Shown one piece after another: positions 17,215-26,520 of a stretch of DNA of 64,000 bases. The notes beneath the pieces are model-generated. The model was not told the DNA's origin. It saw only the letters and a program-made list of their open reading frames with translations, and searched no databases. The first letter of the stretch is position 1. Every line of letters starts with the position of its first letter. The DNA is from Paenibacillus daejeonensis DSM 15491. GTDB taxonomy: Bacteria > Bacillota > Bacilli > Paenibacillales > Paenibacillaceae. Made by a program: the position numbers and the translations under genes. The stretch covers positions 246,034 through 310,033 of the forward strand of contig NZ_KB899667.1 of NCBI RefSeq assembly GCF_000378385.1, in the 5' to 3' direction.

Positions 17215-17649
17215 ATGGGACGAATAGCAGTTTATTTTCGTTATCTTAATTTGTTGGCACTTTTAATGGTAGCCTTCAAGTTTCTTGCCGTCATTCAAGA
17301 TGGTCCGGGTTGGGAAATCCCTTCCTATGTGATTGAAGAAGGAGGACAACTGCTGTCGATCATTTTTATTCTTCTCTTCCTCGAATTCATTTTGCTTTTC
17401 CTCGATTTGTATTTCAAAAAGAAAATGAGAGCCAGCGCTTGGGGGTTGTACATCGGGTTGGTGTTGATCTGTTACTGGCTCCATCTCTCCGAATTCAATA
17501 ATTTTTTTATGAATCTTCAGTTCAAGCTGCCGTTTGTTTCTATGTTGATGACCCATTATTTGTTTTGGGGTGTTCCTCTATCTCTGGTTGCGGTGATATA
17601 CTTGACCCTACAAAGAAAGGGTACAAAAGACCCTTTAATGAGAGGTTAA
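17215..17649 (+). CDS. Four-helix integral membrane protein, unknown function
   Basis: 144 aa from the ATG at 17215, just after AGAGGGG; an in-frame ATG 16 codons upstream would overlap the broken gene's end and lacks a ribosome site. Four hydrophobic segments are visible: LNLLALLMVAFKFLAV, LLSIIFILLFLEFILLFLDLY, WGLYIGLVLICYWLHL and LFWGVPLSLVAVIYL. It is followed 10 bases later by an RDD-family gene, so the two are co-transcribed. Lower G+C than flanking genes. I do not recognise a family. Confidence 0.75.
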   Translation: MGRIAVYFRYLNLLALLMVAFKFLAVIQDGPGWEIPSYVIEEGGQLLSIIFILLFLEFILLFLDLYFKKKMRASAWGLYIGLVLICYWLHLSEFNNFFMNLQFKLPFVSMLMTHYLFWGVPLSLVAVIYLTLQRKGTKDPLMRG

Positions 17650-17659
17650 GAGGGGTAAG

Positions 17660-18058
17660 ATGGCATATTATTTCAAGCGAGTCGGTGCAGTTGTGATAGA
17701 TGCTTTCCTATGCGGCTTTGTAGTGGTTTCATTTGCGTTTTTGTTCTTTCAAGCCATTGCCTCTATTCGTTACGCGGCTTTAGTAATGGCATTTATTTTG
17801 GTAACAATCATGTTGATTTATGGTTTTATCATGGAACTCATCTGGGGTAAGACCATTGGCAAGATGATCTTTAAGTTGAAAGTAATCTCCACGAGCTCAA
17901 GCTCTTCTCGAGTCGTTCCCATTCTCTTGAGAAATGTATTCCGGTATCTGGATCACTTCGTTATGATTAGTGCGGCGACGATGCTGATCCACCGAAAAAG
18001 ACAACGTTTGGGCGATATTTTCTCAAAAACCATGGTGGTTGAGACGAACACCAACTAG
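17660..18058 (+). CDS. RDD-family membrane protein
   Basis: 132 aa; ATG after AGAGGGG. It has the RDD pattern: RVGAVVIDAFLCGFVV in helix 1, ELIWGKTIGKMIFKLKVI after helix 2, LLRNVFRYLD, and HRKRQRLGDIFSKTMVV at the end. Three membrane helices. RDD proteins are small membrane proteins of unclear function, some linked to sodium transport. Co-transcribed with the preceding membrane gene. Confidence 0.85.
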   Translation: MAYYFKRVGAVVIDAFLCGFVVVSFAFLFFQAIASIRYAALVMAFILVTIMLIYGFIMELIWGKTIGKMIFKLKVISTSSSSSRVVPILLRNVFRYLDHFVMISAATMLIHRKRQRLGDIFSKTMVVETNTN

Positions 18059-18068
18059 GAATAAGGGA

Positions 18069-18100
18069 GGCGATGCGAATTCTGGCTGCATCGTCTTTAG
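18069..18100 (+). terminator. Weak terminator after the RDD gene
   Basis: Stem GGCGATGC (18069-18076) with GCATCGTC (18088-18095), then TTTAG. It resembles the GACGATG terminators at 15.6 and 18.95 kb. Confidence 0.5.
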
Positions 18101-18142
18101 TGCGTTTGGCTGTACATCAGGGCTAATAAAGGAAGAAAAATA

Positions 18143-18649
18143 ATGAGACTAACGAAAAAGGGCCTAAGACTAATTGTTTTCGCCATAAGCATGATCATGG
18201 TCACTATAGTTTTTCTATCGTATGGTAAATATGAACGAAGTATATTAAGTTTTAAGCTCATTATTCACTTGCTGGTGGGGTATATTTTTCTTATTGAACT
18301 TACATATGCCGTGCGTAGACAACTAAAGCTGAAATCAAAAATCCTAACGAAGGCTTTTTTTGTGGGCCTCTATCTTTTCGGAATTTCTGTAGGCTTAATA
18401 GCGTCATTACAATTTTATAATACGTTTTCGGATGCCTTTATTACTGGTTTTGAAAAGGTGGACATTGTCATTCTCCATCGGGAACCGGTTTATAACGACA
18501 GCGATCGAATTTACGTGACGATGGATGATGAGAGGGAAGTATTTTCTTTAGCACCGGGTTACGTGGAGGTGGAGCCCGACTCATCATATCGTGTCCATGC
18601 CTTTATGAAAAGTAAAATCGTCGTTCCAATCGAAGCAATCATAAAATAA
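18143..18649 (+). CDS. Membrane protein of unknown function
   Basis: 168 aa. Three helices are clear (LRLIVFAISMIMVTIVFL, LIIHLLVGYIFLIELTY, FFVGLYLFGISVGLIASL), then an outside or soluble tail of about 75 residues with alternating polar segments. It starts MRLTKKGLR, with a weak upstream ribosome site (AAGGAAG). A+T-richer than the SLH genes on each side. I do not recognise the family. Confidence 0.65.
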   Translation: MRLTKKGLRLIVFAISMIMVTIVFLSYGKYERSILSFKLIIHLLVGYIFLIELTYAVRRQLKLKSKILTKAFFVGLYLFGISVGLIASLQFYNTFSDAFITGFEKVDIVILHREPVYNDSDRIYVTMDDEREVFSLAPGYVEVEPDSSYRVHAFMKSKIVVPIEAIIK

Positions 18650-18990
18650 CGTATTGCAGGGTCTAAGTTAGAGTAGTGAGGTGTTGGGATAGGCGTTTTC
18701 ACCTCTAACGGCCACAGGTGCGCTTATTTCCGGCTTTTTGCGAGGTCTGGGATTCTAACGGCCACCAGCGCAGCTATTTCACCAAAATCCCCACCAAATG
18801 GACCCCGAACAGTGCAATAGCTGTTTATATGGCCGTTAGAATTTCGAATGAGTACATTTGGGCCAAATAGCGGCTGTGGTGGCCGTTAGAAGTAAATAGC
18901 CCCACCAGTGTGACTTTGACGCGAACCAGCTAGAACAAAAAGACGATGCCGGCACCGAGCCAGCATCGTCTTGCTTTTATTCTTCCTATT
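18650..18990. repeat. Second copy of the CTAACGGCCAC repeat block with terminator
   Basis: 18704-18889 is closely similar to 15339-15523 in sequence and spacing, including ATATGGCCGTTAGAA and AAATAGCGGCTGTGGTGG. It is followed by the terminator AGACGATGC (18941-18949)/GCATCGTCT (18963-18971), with an A tract that terminates the minus-strand SLH gene. The whole unit (SLH 3' end, terminator, repeat) was therefore duplicated. Confidence 0.8.
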
Positions 18991-20892
18991 CTACTTCAAC
19001 CCAACAAACGCATCGTACACACGGACAGCCACAACCGCTAGCTCTTCGCGGGTGATTTGATCCTGCGGGCGGAAACTGCCATTGTAGCCTTGCATGATAC
19101 CAGCTTCGGCGACAGCGCGAATGGCGTCTTCGGCGTAAGCGGCAGTCACATCACCAAAGCTTGGTGCTGCAGCGGATGCACCGAGCTTGAATGCTCGGGC
19201 GATGATGACCGCCGCATCCTGGCGTGTGATGGCGGCTCCTGGCTGGAAGGTGCCGTCGGCGAAGCCGTTGATCAGGCTCTCTTGCTTAGCCTTGGCTACG
19301 TATCCGGCATACCATGCCGTGACGGATACGTCAGAGAAATCGACGACTGGCTCGGCAGCCGAATCACCATAGGCCAGCGCGACGAGGATCTTGGTGAACT
19401 CGGCGCGGGTCGCGGTTCCTTTGGGATCGAACACGACGCCGTCTCCGGCTGGCTTGCCAGCGAAGATGCCGAGCTCGGCTGCCCGCAAGATAGCTTCTTG
19501 TGCCCAAGCGGAGGCTTGCGTCTGATCCGCGAAGCGCGGTGCTTCCACAGCAGGAGGCTGCGGGGTAACCGGTGCTTCTTCTTCTGGTGTCTCAACAGAA
19601 CCTTCTTGCTCGGCTTCCTCAGTCTGTTCCTCATCGGTCGGCGAAGGCTGCGACGGAATGACAGGCGACGGATTAGTCACTGGCGGTTCCGTCGTCCCCG
19701 GAGGCTCTGTGGTCCCAGGCGGTTCTGTCGTCCCCGGAGGCTCTGTAGTTACAGGTGGTTCCGTCGTAACCGGAGGCTCTGGTGTAACCGGCGGTTCGGT
19801 TTCTTTGGGTTCAATGTACAGCGACCATCGCAGCTCGTCGCCTTCTTGTACGAGGTAAGAGCTCGCTCCTACTTCAGATAATTCGTCATTCACGTACAAT
19901 TGCCACCAGTCTGGGTAAGTGGCTGACAGTCCAAAAATGCTGGTGACGAAGGCACCAAGTCCCTCGAACACCTGATATTCCAGCTCATCCTCACCGACCG
20001 TTGTTAACAACACCTCAAAAGCGGTCGCACCTTCTTCAACCTCCAGGGCAGCAGTAAACGGTAGTCCCTCATGCGCCAAGTCCGGCGATACAACCTCGAT
20101 TGTCGCATTATAAGTAACCGTGAAGGCCTTGTTAAGTACGCCGATTCCGGTCAGATCAAAGCCTGCCGAGCCGGTGGTCGGGTGCGGATCGTAGATGGGA
20201 TTGCCGTAGCTATCCTTCTGTGCGCCGTCGCCCATGATATCGACAATTCTGACGAAGTGAATGTCATTCAGTTTAACTAGCCCGGCTTTCACCTCAGGCT
20301 TGTGCTTCAGCGCTTCCAGGTCGAAGCCGGTGCCGTAGCCACTCAGCGCTTTACCGGCCAGCCCTTTGACGTTGCTCTGGTTAGTATACGAGAAGCCCCC
20401 GACCGGATTTTCGGTCAGTGATTCCGAATCGAAGCGCGCCCAGTTCTCGCCATCCGTAGAGACCTCTACATAGGCCAGCTCGAGGAAGCCCCAGCCCGGC
20501 TGCTGCGGATTGCCAAAACCATTCTCGAATACGGCGAAGTCTTCGCCCGGACCATTCCCGATGCCGCCATCTTCAAACTCCAGCGTTATCTCGCCCAGGT
20601 CACCAAGCACAACAAGCTGCCCGTTGTGCGGGCCGACGGCACGTTCAGGCGTGCGGAATCCAAGACTTACGTTCGTTAGTGACTCATTTGGAATATAGTC
20701 CCGAAACCCCGTCGCCCAAGCGATCATATCGGCAGGGGTCTTATTAATGCTGTTGTCAAACACAACAACCTCAGGAGCTTCTGCCCCTTGCTCCGGTTCG
20801 GCGTAGGCGACGCTGGCTTGTCCCAGTCCGCCCAGGGTGGTGACGGCCAGCAGGAGGAGTGCCAGCCAACTGGATACCCAGTTCTTCTTCAT
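18991..20892 (-). CDS. Riboswitch-controlled secreted DUF4430 + SLH surface protein
   Basis: 633 aa. Signal peptide 1-32; an N-terminal beta domain to about residue 265 (LGEITLEFEDGGIGNGPGEDF, VEVSTDGENWARF, FDLTGIGVLN), a type found in other secreted proteins; DUF4430 (about 270-365); a Pro/Thr linker with EPPVTT/EPPGTT repeats (about 368-405); an acidic Gln/Glu linker; and three SLH repeats to the end. DUF4430 is related to the C-terminal corrinoid-binding domain of transcobalamin. The gene sits directly behind a cobalamin riboswitch, so repression by B12 is expected, and the likely job is to capture corrinoids at the wall. No BtuFCD or ECF partner lies within this window. Confidence 0.88.
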   Translation of the reverse strand: MKKNWVSSWLALLLLAVTTLGGLGQASVAYAEPEQGAEAPEVVVFDNSINKTPADMIAWATGFRDYIPNESLTNVSLGFRTPERAVGPHNGQLVVLGDLGEITLEFEDGGIGNGPGEDFAVFENGFGNPQQPGWGFLELAYVEVSTDGENWARFDSESLTENPVGGFSYTNQSNVKGLAGKALSGYGTGFDLEALKHKPEVKAGLVKLNDIHFVRIVDIMGDGAQKDSYGNPIYDPHPTTGSAGFDLTGIGVLNKAFTVTYNATIEVVSPDLAHEGLPFTAALEVEEGATAFEVLLTTVGEDELEYQVFEGLGAFVTSIFGLSATYPDWWQLYVNDELSEVGASSYLVQEGDELRWSLYIEPKETEPPVTPEPPVTTEPPVTTEPPGTTEPPGTTEPPGTTEPPVTNPSPVIPSQPSPTDEEQTEEAEQEGSVETPEEEAPVTPQPPAVEAPRFADQTQASAWAQEAILRAAELGIFAGKPAGDGVVFDPKGTATRAEFTKILVALAYGDSAAEPVVDFSDVSVTAWYAGYVAKAKQESLINGFADGTFQPGAAITRQDAAVIIARAFKLGASAAAPSFGDVTAAYAEDAIRAVAEAGIMQGYNGSFRPQDQITREELAVVAVRVYDAFVGLK

Positions 20893-20922
20893 TGCATGTT
20901 CCTCTTTTCTCTAGGATAATGT

Positions 20923-20950
20923 AAAAAAACCTCCTCCGCATCGGAGAAGG
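20923..20950 (-). terminator. Expression-platform terminator of the cobalamin riboswitch
   Basis: On the minus strand CCTTCTCCG pairs with CGGAGGAGG (9 bp), followed by T7. It lies between the aptamer and the start codon and is the expected ligand-controlled stop. Confidence 0.8.
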
Positions 20951-20984
20951 CTCAGGATAATAGGGCACACAAAATAAACATGCG

Positions 20985-21122
20985 CTACTAACCCTGCCTT
21001 TGACCACGAAGGTACAGGTTGCATTCATCGCTTAAGACCGACCTGACTGAAGCCCAACGAACAGGCTTATCACAGTGGCGGGACCGTGCCGGATTCTCAC
21101 CGGACTTCCGTCTTGCGCGACA
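20985..21122 (-). ncRNA. Cobalamin riboswitch aptamer
   Basis: Read on the minus strand it has the aptamer's conserved parts: GGTGAGAATCCGGCACGG, TCCCGCCACTGTGA, a B12-box-like region around AGTCAGGTCGG, and GCAACCTGTACC/GGCAGGG in the closing arm. This is the class upstream of B12 transport and metabolism genes. The terminator at 20923-20950 makes it a transcriptional OFF switch. Confidence 0.9.
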
Positions 21123-21128
21123 TTCTCT

Positions 21129-21156
21129 AGTATAGCGGGCGGTTAAAATTTGGCAA
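21129..21156 (-). promoter_or_regulatory. Promoter of the riboswitch transcript
   Basis: Minus strand TTGCCA (21156-21151), a 16-base spacer and TATACT (21134-21129); the start point would fall just upstream of the aptamer. Confidence 0.6.
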
Positions 21157-21192
21157 GTATTATTTGTCACATCGTGTCTAGAAGAATCGAGC

Positions 21193-21220
21193 TTGTATGC
21201 TTGACCTAGGCGTATATAAT
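21193..21220 (+). promoter_or_regulatory. Promoter for the two-component operon
   Basis: TTGTAT (21193-21198), 16 bases, TATAAT (21215-21220), 52 bases before the response regulator start. Confidence 0.5.
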
Positions 21221-21271
21221 CAATAGTAAGAATAGGTCCGGAATACTTAAGCTTTTTCAGGAGGGAACCCC

Positions 21272-22837
21272 ATGTACAAGGTGCTGATTGTGGACGATGA
21301 AATGTATGTACGTAAGGGCCTGATCAATCTATTGGATTGGTCATCGCTGCAATATGAGATCTGTGGTGAGGCGGAGAATGGGGAGCAGGCCTTGGGCCTG
21401 ATCCAGCAGCTTACTCCGGATGTGGTCATCATCGATATACGCATGCCTGTGATGGACGGTCTGGAGCTGATCCGGCAAGTGAAGGCGGAGGGTGAGCACC
21501 AGCCGATGTTTATCATCCTGAGTGGGCACCCGGATTTCTCCTACGCCCAGCAGGCATTCCGATACAATGTGTCCGACTATATTCTGAAGCCGGTCGATGA
21601 GCAGGAGCTGACAGCAACGCTGAAGAAAGTCGCCAACACGCTGAATCAGCAGCAGTTGTTATCCATTACCCGGGACAAGCCGCTTGTGGAGACCGTCATC
21701 GAGAGCCTCCTGCAGACAGAGCCTGGGGATCAGGTGATGGAGCAGATTGCCCAGGTGTTGGAATTGCCGCTATCCTCGGCTTTCACCTACGTCATCGCAG
21801 AGATGCAGGATGAGCTCCCGCACCGGCAGGTGGATTATTTGCCCGCGCTGCAGGCGGCGCTTCAACAGGAATTCCAACACGAGGGATCGCTTCTTCTGGT
21901 TCATGTACGCGTGTACAATCAGTACGGGCTGATCCTGCCGGAAGCCTGGCTGGCCCAGCGGCCTGGGGATGAACGGGATACCTACACGAGACTGCGTAAC
22001 CGATTGCAAAAGGAACTGGATATCGCCATCGCATTGTTCATCGGCAAGCAGGTCCCGCACCTCAAGAAAATTGCGCTCTCGGCAGCCAGTGCCGAAGAAA
22101 GCCTGAATTACCGTTTTGCAACGGAATCAGAAGGTGTCTATCTGGCGGAGGAGCTGTCGGGCAAGCCGCTGTATTATTTTGATGTGGACGAAGAGCTGCA
22201 TACCAAGCTGATCTACGGCATCGAGGCCAATGAACGGGAGGCGTACGAGGCCGCTGCCGAGGCAATCTTCCAGATGATTCAGGACAGAAAGTTCGCTCCA
22301 GGCGCGGTTACCAACACGGTTCGCCGTGTTCTGATTGCCGTCATCAATATTATCCGTCAGCTCGAAGGCGATGAGAAAGAGCTGCGCTTCTTCGATGAAG
22401 TCTTTCAATGGCAGGATAGATATCGGAGTCTTTCCCAGCTGCGACGTGTGCTCCTGGCCTTTATCGGGGAAGCCTCGGCGTACATTGCGGACAAGCGCGG
22501 GGAGAAGAGCGAAGGGAACATCGAGAAGGTCAAAAAGTATATCGATACTCACTACCGCGAGAACATTTATTTGAAGGGGATTGCGGCCGACTTTTATATG
22601 AACCCGGTCTATCTGGGCCAGCTGTTTCGCAAGCAGTACGGTGTCTATTTCAACGAATATCTGCTCTCGCTGCGGATTGAGGAAGCCAAGCGACTGCTTC
22701 GTCAGACGAAGAAACGCATGTATGAGATCGCCGAGCTGGTCGGATTTCAGAACGCCGATTATTTCGCAACCCAATTCGAGAAGCTGGAACAAATGACGCC
22801 GACCGACTACCGCAACAAGATGATCGGCAAAAAATAA
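21272..22837 (+). CDS. YesN-type response regulator with AraC DNA-binding domain
   Basis: 521 aa. Receiver domain at the N terminus (acidic pocket Asp8/Asp9, phospho-Asp55 in VVIIDIRMPVMDG), a middle helical linker, and an AraC/XylS double helix-turn-helix at about 420-520 (DFYMNPVYLGQLFRKQYG; IAELVGFQNADYFATQFEK). These regulators pair with YesM-type kinases and activate adjacent sugar ABC importers. The kinase gene follows after 14 bases. Confidence 0.94.
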   Translation: MYKVLIVDDEMYVRKGLINLLDWSSLQYEICGEAENGEQALGLIQQLTPDVVIIDIRMPVMDGLELIRQVKAEGEHQPMFIILSGHPDFSYAQQAFRYNVSDYILKPVDEQELTATLKKVANTLNQQQLLSITRDKPLVETVIESLLQTEPGDQVMEQIAQVLELPLSSAFTYVIAEMQDELPHRQVDYLPALQAALQQEFQHEGSLLLVHVRVYNQYGLILPEAWLAQRPGDERDTYTRLRNRLQKELDIAIALFIGKQVPHLKKIALSAASAEESLNYRFATESEGVYLAEELSGKPLYYFDVDEELHTKLIYGIEANEREAYEAAAEAIFQMIQDRKFAPGAVTNTVRRVLIAVINIIRQLEGDEKELRFFDEVFQWQDRYRSLSQLRRVLLAFIGEASAYIADKRGEKSEGNIEKVKKYIDTHYRENIYLKGIAADFYMNPVYLGQLFRKQYGVYFNEYLLSLRIEEAKRLLRQTKKRMYEIAELVGFQNADYFATQFEKLEQMTPTDYRNKMIGKK

Positions 22838-22851
22838 GGAGGCTGCCGGCC

Positions 22852-24612
22852 GTGTTCAATGTTCGCTTGCACCACTTGAAGCTGCGCCACAAGCTAACTG
22901 TTATCTATATCTTGTGCGTTTTCATACCCATTGTGCTGACCAATGTGATGTTCTACAACGTCACGACGAACAACATCAAGAATCAGAAAACGTCAGACGC
23001 CGAGCAGGCCATGCATCAATTGAAGTCGGAGTTGGGGGCCGTCATTGACGACGCCGCTGGTATTTCTTATCTGTTCTCCATTGACCGTTTGCTTACCAAT
23101 CACCTGAATACAGATCATCTGACGTACGACCGTTACGTTGAGTCGCTTAACGAGATTACACATTTGTTTAATCGTTCGGACAAAGAGTATCGTACGATCA
23201 GTTCGGTTCTCATCATGAGCGACAACCCGTCCATTCTCGATTCAGGACATATCATCAGGCTGGATGACAGCGCGCGAAGCCAGGAGTGGTACGGGCGGAT
23301 TGAGAATCACAATAACACGTATCCGCATCTGTATGTCACGCACGACAGCATCAGTGTCATTCAGAAGCTATCCGATTCTCGCGTGCAGCCCTACGAACAC
23401 GTGCTCAAGATTGATTTGAATATGAACTACATTCGTCAGCTGCTGGAGCTGTCCAGCTTCGAGGGCGACATTTATCTGCTAAATCCGGCTGGCGAAGCAC
23501 GGTATGGCCGTCTGGCGGGAGGGCAGCCAAGCCCCCAGATATCGGTGGACCAGACCATCATGCAAGATGACATCACGCTGCCGAACAAAGCTATTGTAAT
23601 CGGACAACAGTATCAGAATAACCGCTACTTAAGTAACTGGACCGTGTACGGCGTGCTGGACGAAGAGAAGATTCTCTATGACGTGAGGCAGTCAGGCCAG
23701 TTCATCCTGTGGTTCGCGGGTATTAATTTTCTTGTGCCAACGCTCGTCATCGCCATCATCTCGGGATCTATTCACACTCGAATTCAGAATATCCTGAGGC
23801 ATATGAAGTCGGTCAAAGGCAAAAATTTCGAGCGGATTCCTTACCACCGGGAGCGAGATGAGGTGGGGGAACTGGCGGTGGAATTCAACCGAATGAGTGA
23901 CCGGATCGAGCATCTTATCAACGATGTGTACGAGGCAGAGCTGCAAAAGAAGGAGCTTGCACTCCGGCAGCGGCAAGCGCAGCTGCATGCGCTGCACAGT
24001 CAGATTAACCCGCACTTCCTATTCAACGCGCTGGAGACGATCCGGATGCGTAGTCTGATGAAGGGAGAATCACAGACGGCCCGAACGATACAGAATATGG
24101 CCAAGATCTTCCGCAAGTCGATTCTATGGAAACGAAGCTTTGTTACCATCCGTGAAGAGCTGGAGCTGATGGAGAGCTTCCTGGAAATACAGAAATACCG
24201 CTTCGACAGCAAGCTGGAGTACCACATCGAGGTCGATCAGTCTCTTCTGGATATTGAAATTCCCAAGATGACTTTCCTGCCATTCGTAGAGAATGCGAGT
24301 ATTCATGGGATTGAGAACATTCCGGGAATCGGCTACATTACCATTCAAATTGCCCAGGAGGGCGGACAGATCCTATTCATTATTGCGGATAACGGTGTAG
24401 GCATGAACCGGGAGCAGATCCGGGAGCTAGAGCATTACTTTGATGAGGAGACGGCGATGGGCGATTCCATCGGCATGAAGAATGTGCTGACGCGGCTCAG
24501 AATTTGCTACGGCGACTCGTTCACCTTTACAATTTCCAGCGACCCCGGCGGCGGGACACGGATTCTGCTGCGGCTGCCAATGGAGAAACTAGAGGACGGC
24601 TCAAGTTCTTAA
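22852..24612 (+). CDS. YesM-type sensor histidine kinase
   Basis: 586 aa, GTG start after AAGGAGG. One helix near the N terminus (LTVIYILCVFIPIVLTNVMF), an extracellular sensor of about 250 residues, a second helix (FILWFAGINFLVPTLVIAII), HAMP, then a His_kinase domain with phospho-His388 in SQINPHFLFNALE and an HATPase domain (ENASIHGIEN; IIADNGVGMN; GGGTRILLRLP). It senses an extracellular signal, probably a sugar or a loaded binding protein, and phosphorylates the upstream regulator. Confidence 0.94.
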   Translation: MFNVRLHHLKLRHKLTVIYILCVFIPIVLTNVMFYNVTTNNIKNQKTSDAEQAMHQLKSELGAVIDDAAGISYLFSIDRLLTNHLNTDHLTYDRYVESLNEITHLFNRSDKEYRTISSVLIMSDNPSILDSGHIIRLDDSARSQEWYGRIENHNNTYPHLYVTHDSISVIQKLSDSRVQPYEHVLKIDLNMNYIRQLLELSSFEGDIYLLNPAGEARYGRLAGGQPSPQISVDQTIMQDDITLPNKAIVIGQQYQNNRYLSNWTVYGVLDEEKILYDVRQSGQFILWFAGINFLVPTLVIAIISGSIHTRIQNILRHMKSVKGKNFERIPYHRERDEVGELAVEFNRMSDRIEHLINDVYEAELQKKELALRQRQAQLHALHSQINPHFLFNALETIRMRSLMKGESQTARTIQNMAKIFRKSILWKRSFVTIREELELMESFLEIQKYRFDSKLEYHIEVDQSLLDIEIPKMTFLPFVENASIHGIENIPGIGYITIQIAQEGGQILFIIADNGVGMNREQIRELEHYFDEETAMGDSIGMKNVLTRLRICYGDSFTFTISSDPGGGTRILLRLPMEKLEDGSSS

Positions 24613-24711
24613 ATATTCAAAGACCAATCTAAACTTTCCCGTATAAAACTGTAAAGCGCTTTCTTTTACAATAAAAGTGTTTTCAAAAGCGTTTTACAGG
24701 AAGGGGATTAG
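24613..24711 (+). promoter_or_regulatory. Leader with a cre-like site, shared by both binding-protein genes
   Basis: GTAAAGCGCTTTCT (24651-24664), followed by TTTTACAAT (a likely -10), resembles a CcpA cre site with two mismatches. The same block recurs at 26416-26480, including ATTCAAAGACC(A/G)ATCTAAAC, so both genes may share catabolite repression. Confidence 0.5.
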
Positions 24712-26400
24712 ATGATGCGTAATAAGAAGTGGCTTCGATCCAGTGTAGCGGTTATGCTGGCCGGGACAATTGTGCTGGCAGGCTGCTCGAACAATGAATC
24801 AGGTGGTAGCAATGCAGAGACGGGTGGAACGAATGGTGAGGTCAGTACCGACCCGGTAACCTTCTCCTACTTCAGCTTCGGTACGAACAAGGATGTATTG
24901 GCCAGCGAAACCACGATTGGAAAAATTCTTCAGGAGCAGACTGGCGTGGATTGGCAGATGGAATTCGTCGTAGGAGATGCCAATACCAAGTCGGGGGTTA
25001 TGATTGCCGGAGGGGATTATCCCGATGTGATCAACGATGTCGGGCAGTTGCCCAAGCTGTTGGATGCGGGATCGCTCATTCCGCTGAATGATTTAATCGA
25101 AGAATATGGCCCTAATATTAAGCGGGTATACGGAGAGCACTTCGACAAGTTTACGGAGGATGACGGGAACATCTATATTCTTCCGTTTTCAGCAAATGTC
25201 AATGAGTATGTAACAGAACCCGATATCGGGGGCGGTGCGTTCTGGATTCAGCGCCGCGTCTTGAAGGAATTTGGCTATCCGGAAGTGAAAACGCTGGATC
25301 AATATTTTGATCTGATTGCGCAATATGAAGCAAAATATCCGAGCATCGATGGAAAAGACACCATTGGCTTCATTACCTCAGCAGGCGCTACAGGTGAGTT
25401 TTTCTCCATTGCTAATGTACCGATGCATCTGGCAGGCTACCCTAACGAGGGCAATGTCATGGTCGACATGGAGACCCATGAGGCCAAGCTGTATGCCGCC
25501 TCCGATTATGAGAAGCAATGGCTTGCAGCTCTGAATGAAATGAGCCGCAAGCAGCTGCTGGATCCCGAGACCTTCACCGCCAATAAGGATCAGTATCTAG
25601 CCAAGCTGACCTCCGGCCGTGTCCTGGGATATTTCAATTACGGCTGGCAGGTAGGAGACGCTACGAACAATCTAAAAGCAGCTGGAGATGATGATCTCCG
25701 TTATGTTGCGCTGCCGATCGTATTTGACGAGAGTGTGAGAGATGCTTATATTGATCCCCCATCCTTTGTCAACAACCGCGGAGTTGGCATTACGGTCAGT
25801 GCTGAAGATCCCGCTCGTATTGTCCAATACTGGGACAATCTGCTGACCGATGAGAATCAGAAGCTCCTGCAATGGGGGGAAGAAGGGGTAACCTATTCCG
25901 TCAATGAAGATGGTCGTTTTGTCATGACAGAAGAACAGATCGCGAACCGGAACGACAACGAATTCAAGCGTACTTATGGATGGGCGTACTTCGATATGGA
26001 TTGGCCCAAGTATGGAGCGAACTCCACCTTTGAGGACGGCAACGCATATTCACCTCTCAGTCAACCTGAAGTAGCAGCTGTCAATTATACGGAGGGAGAT
26101 AAGGCGCTGCTGGAAGCGTATGGCATTGAGACGTTCTCGGGATTGTTTGCAGAGCCGCAAGAGCGTCCTTGGTATCCTGCATGGAGTATCAAGAAAGAGC
26201 AAGGATCGCCGGAACAGATCTTTAATCAGCGGGTTGGAGATTTGCAGGTTAAATTCTATCCTCGCCTTGTCTTTGCCCAGGCATCGGACTTCGATTCCAT
26301 CTGGAACGAGTATCTAGCTGAGTTCAATAAGCTGGATTCGGCAGGCTATGAAGCGTTCGTGACGGCAAAGGTGAAGGATCGCGTTGCAGGCAACTGGTAA
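24712..26400 (+). CDS. Sugar ABC importer solute-binding lipoprotein (LplA family), copy 1
   Basis: 562 aa. Lipoprotein signal MRNKKWLRS...VLAGC with the lipidated Cys25, then a Gly/Asn-rich spacer and the LplA-type binding-protein fold (MIAGGDYPDVI, DNLLTDENQKLLQWGEEG). Large for a binding protein (usual 430-450) but normal for this family, which uses the YtcP/LplB permeases. It is anchored outside the membrane. Strong ribosome site GGAAGGGG. Closely related to the next gene along nearly the whole length. Confidence 0.93.
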   Translation: MMRNKKWLRSSVAVMLAGTIVLAGCSNNESGGSNAETGGTNGEVSTDPVTFSYFSFGTNKDVLASETTIGKILQEQTGVDWQMEFVVGDANTKSGVMIAGGDYPDVINDVGQLPKLLDAGSLIPLNDLIEEYGPNIKRVYGEHFDKFTEDDGNIYILPFSANVNEYVTEPDIGGGAFWIQRRVLKEFGYPEVKTLDQYFDLIAQYEAKYPSIDGKDTIGFITSAGATGEFFSIANVPMHLAGYPNEGNVMVDMETHEAKLYAASDYEKQWLAALNEMSRKQLLDPETFTANKDQYLAKLTSGRVLGYFNYGWQVGDATNNLKAAGDDDLRYVALPIVFDESVRDAYIDPPSFVNNRGVGITVSAEDPARIVQYWDNLLTDENQKLLQWGEEGVTYSVNEDGRFVMTEEQIANRNDNEFKRTYGWAYFDMDWPKYGANSTFEDGNAYSPLSQPEVAAVNYTEGDKALLEAYGIETFSGLFAEPQERPWYPAWSIKKEQGSPEQIFNQRVGDLQVKFYPRLVFAQASDFDSIWNEYLAEFNKLDSAGYEAFVTAKVKDRVAGNW

Positions 26401-26456
26401 AACTTTAGAAGAGCTTAATTATTCAAAGACCGATCTAAACTTTGACATATAACACC

Positions 26457-26470
26457 GGGAAGCGTTTTCT
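26457..26470 (+). promoter_or_regulatory. cre-like site before the second binding-protein gene
   Basis: GGGAAGCGTTTTCT matches the catabolite-responsive element consensus well. It lies just upstream of TATACT, the probable -10. Confidence 0.5.
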
Positions 26471-26520
26471 TTTATACTGAGGGTGTCTTAACAACTGGTC
26501 TATAGAAAGGGGAAACGGCA

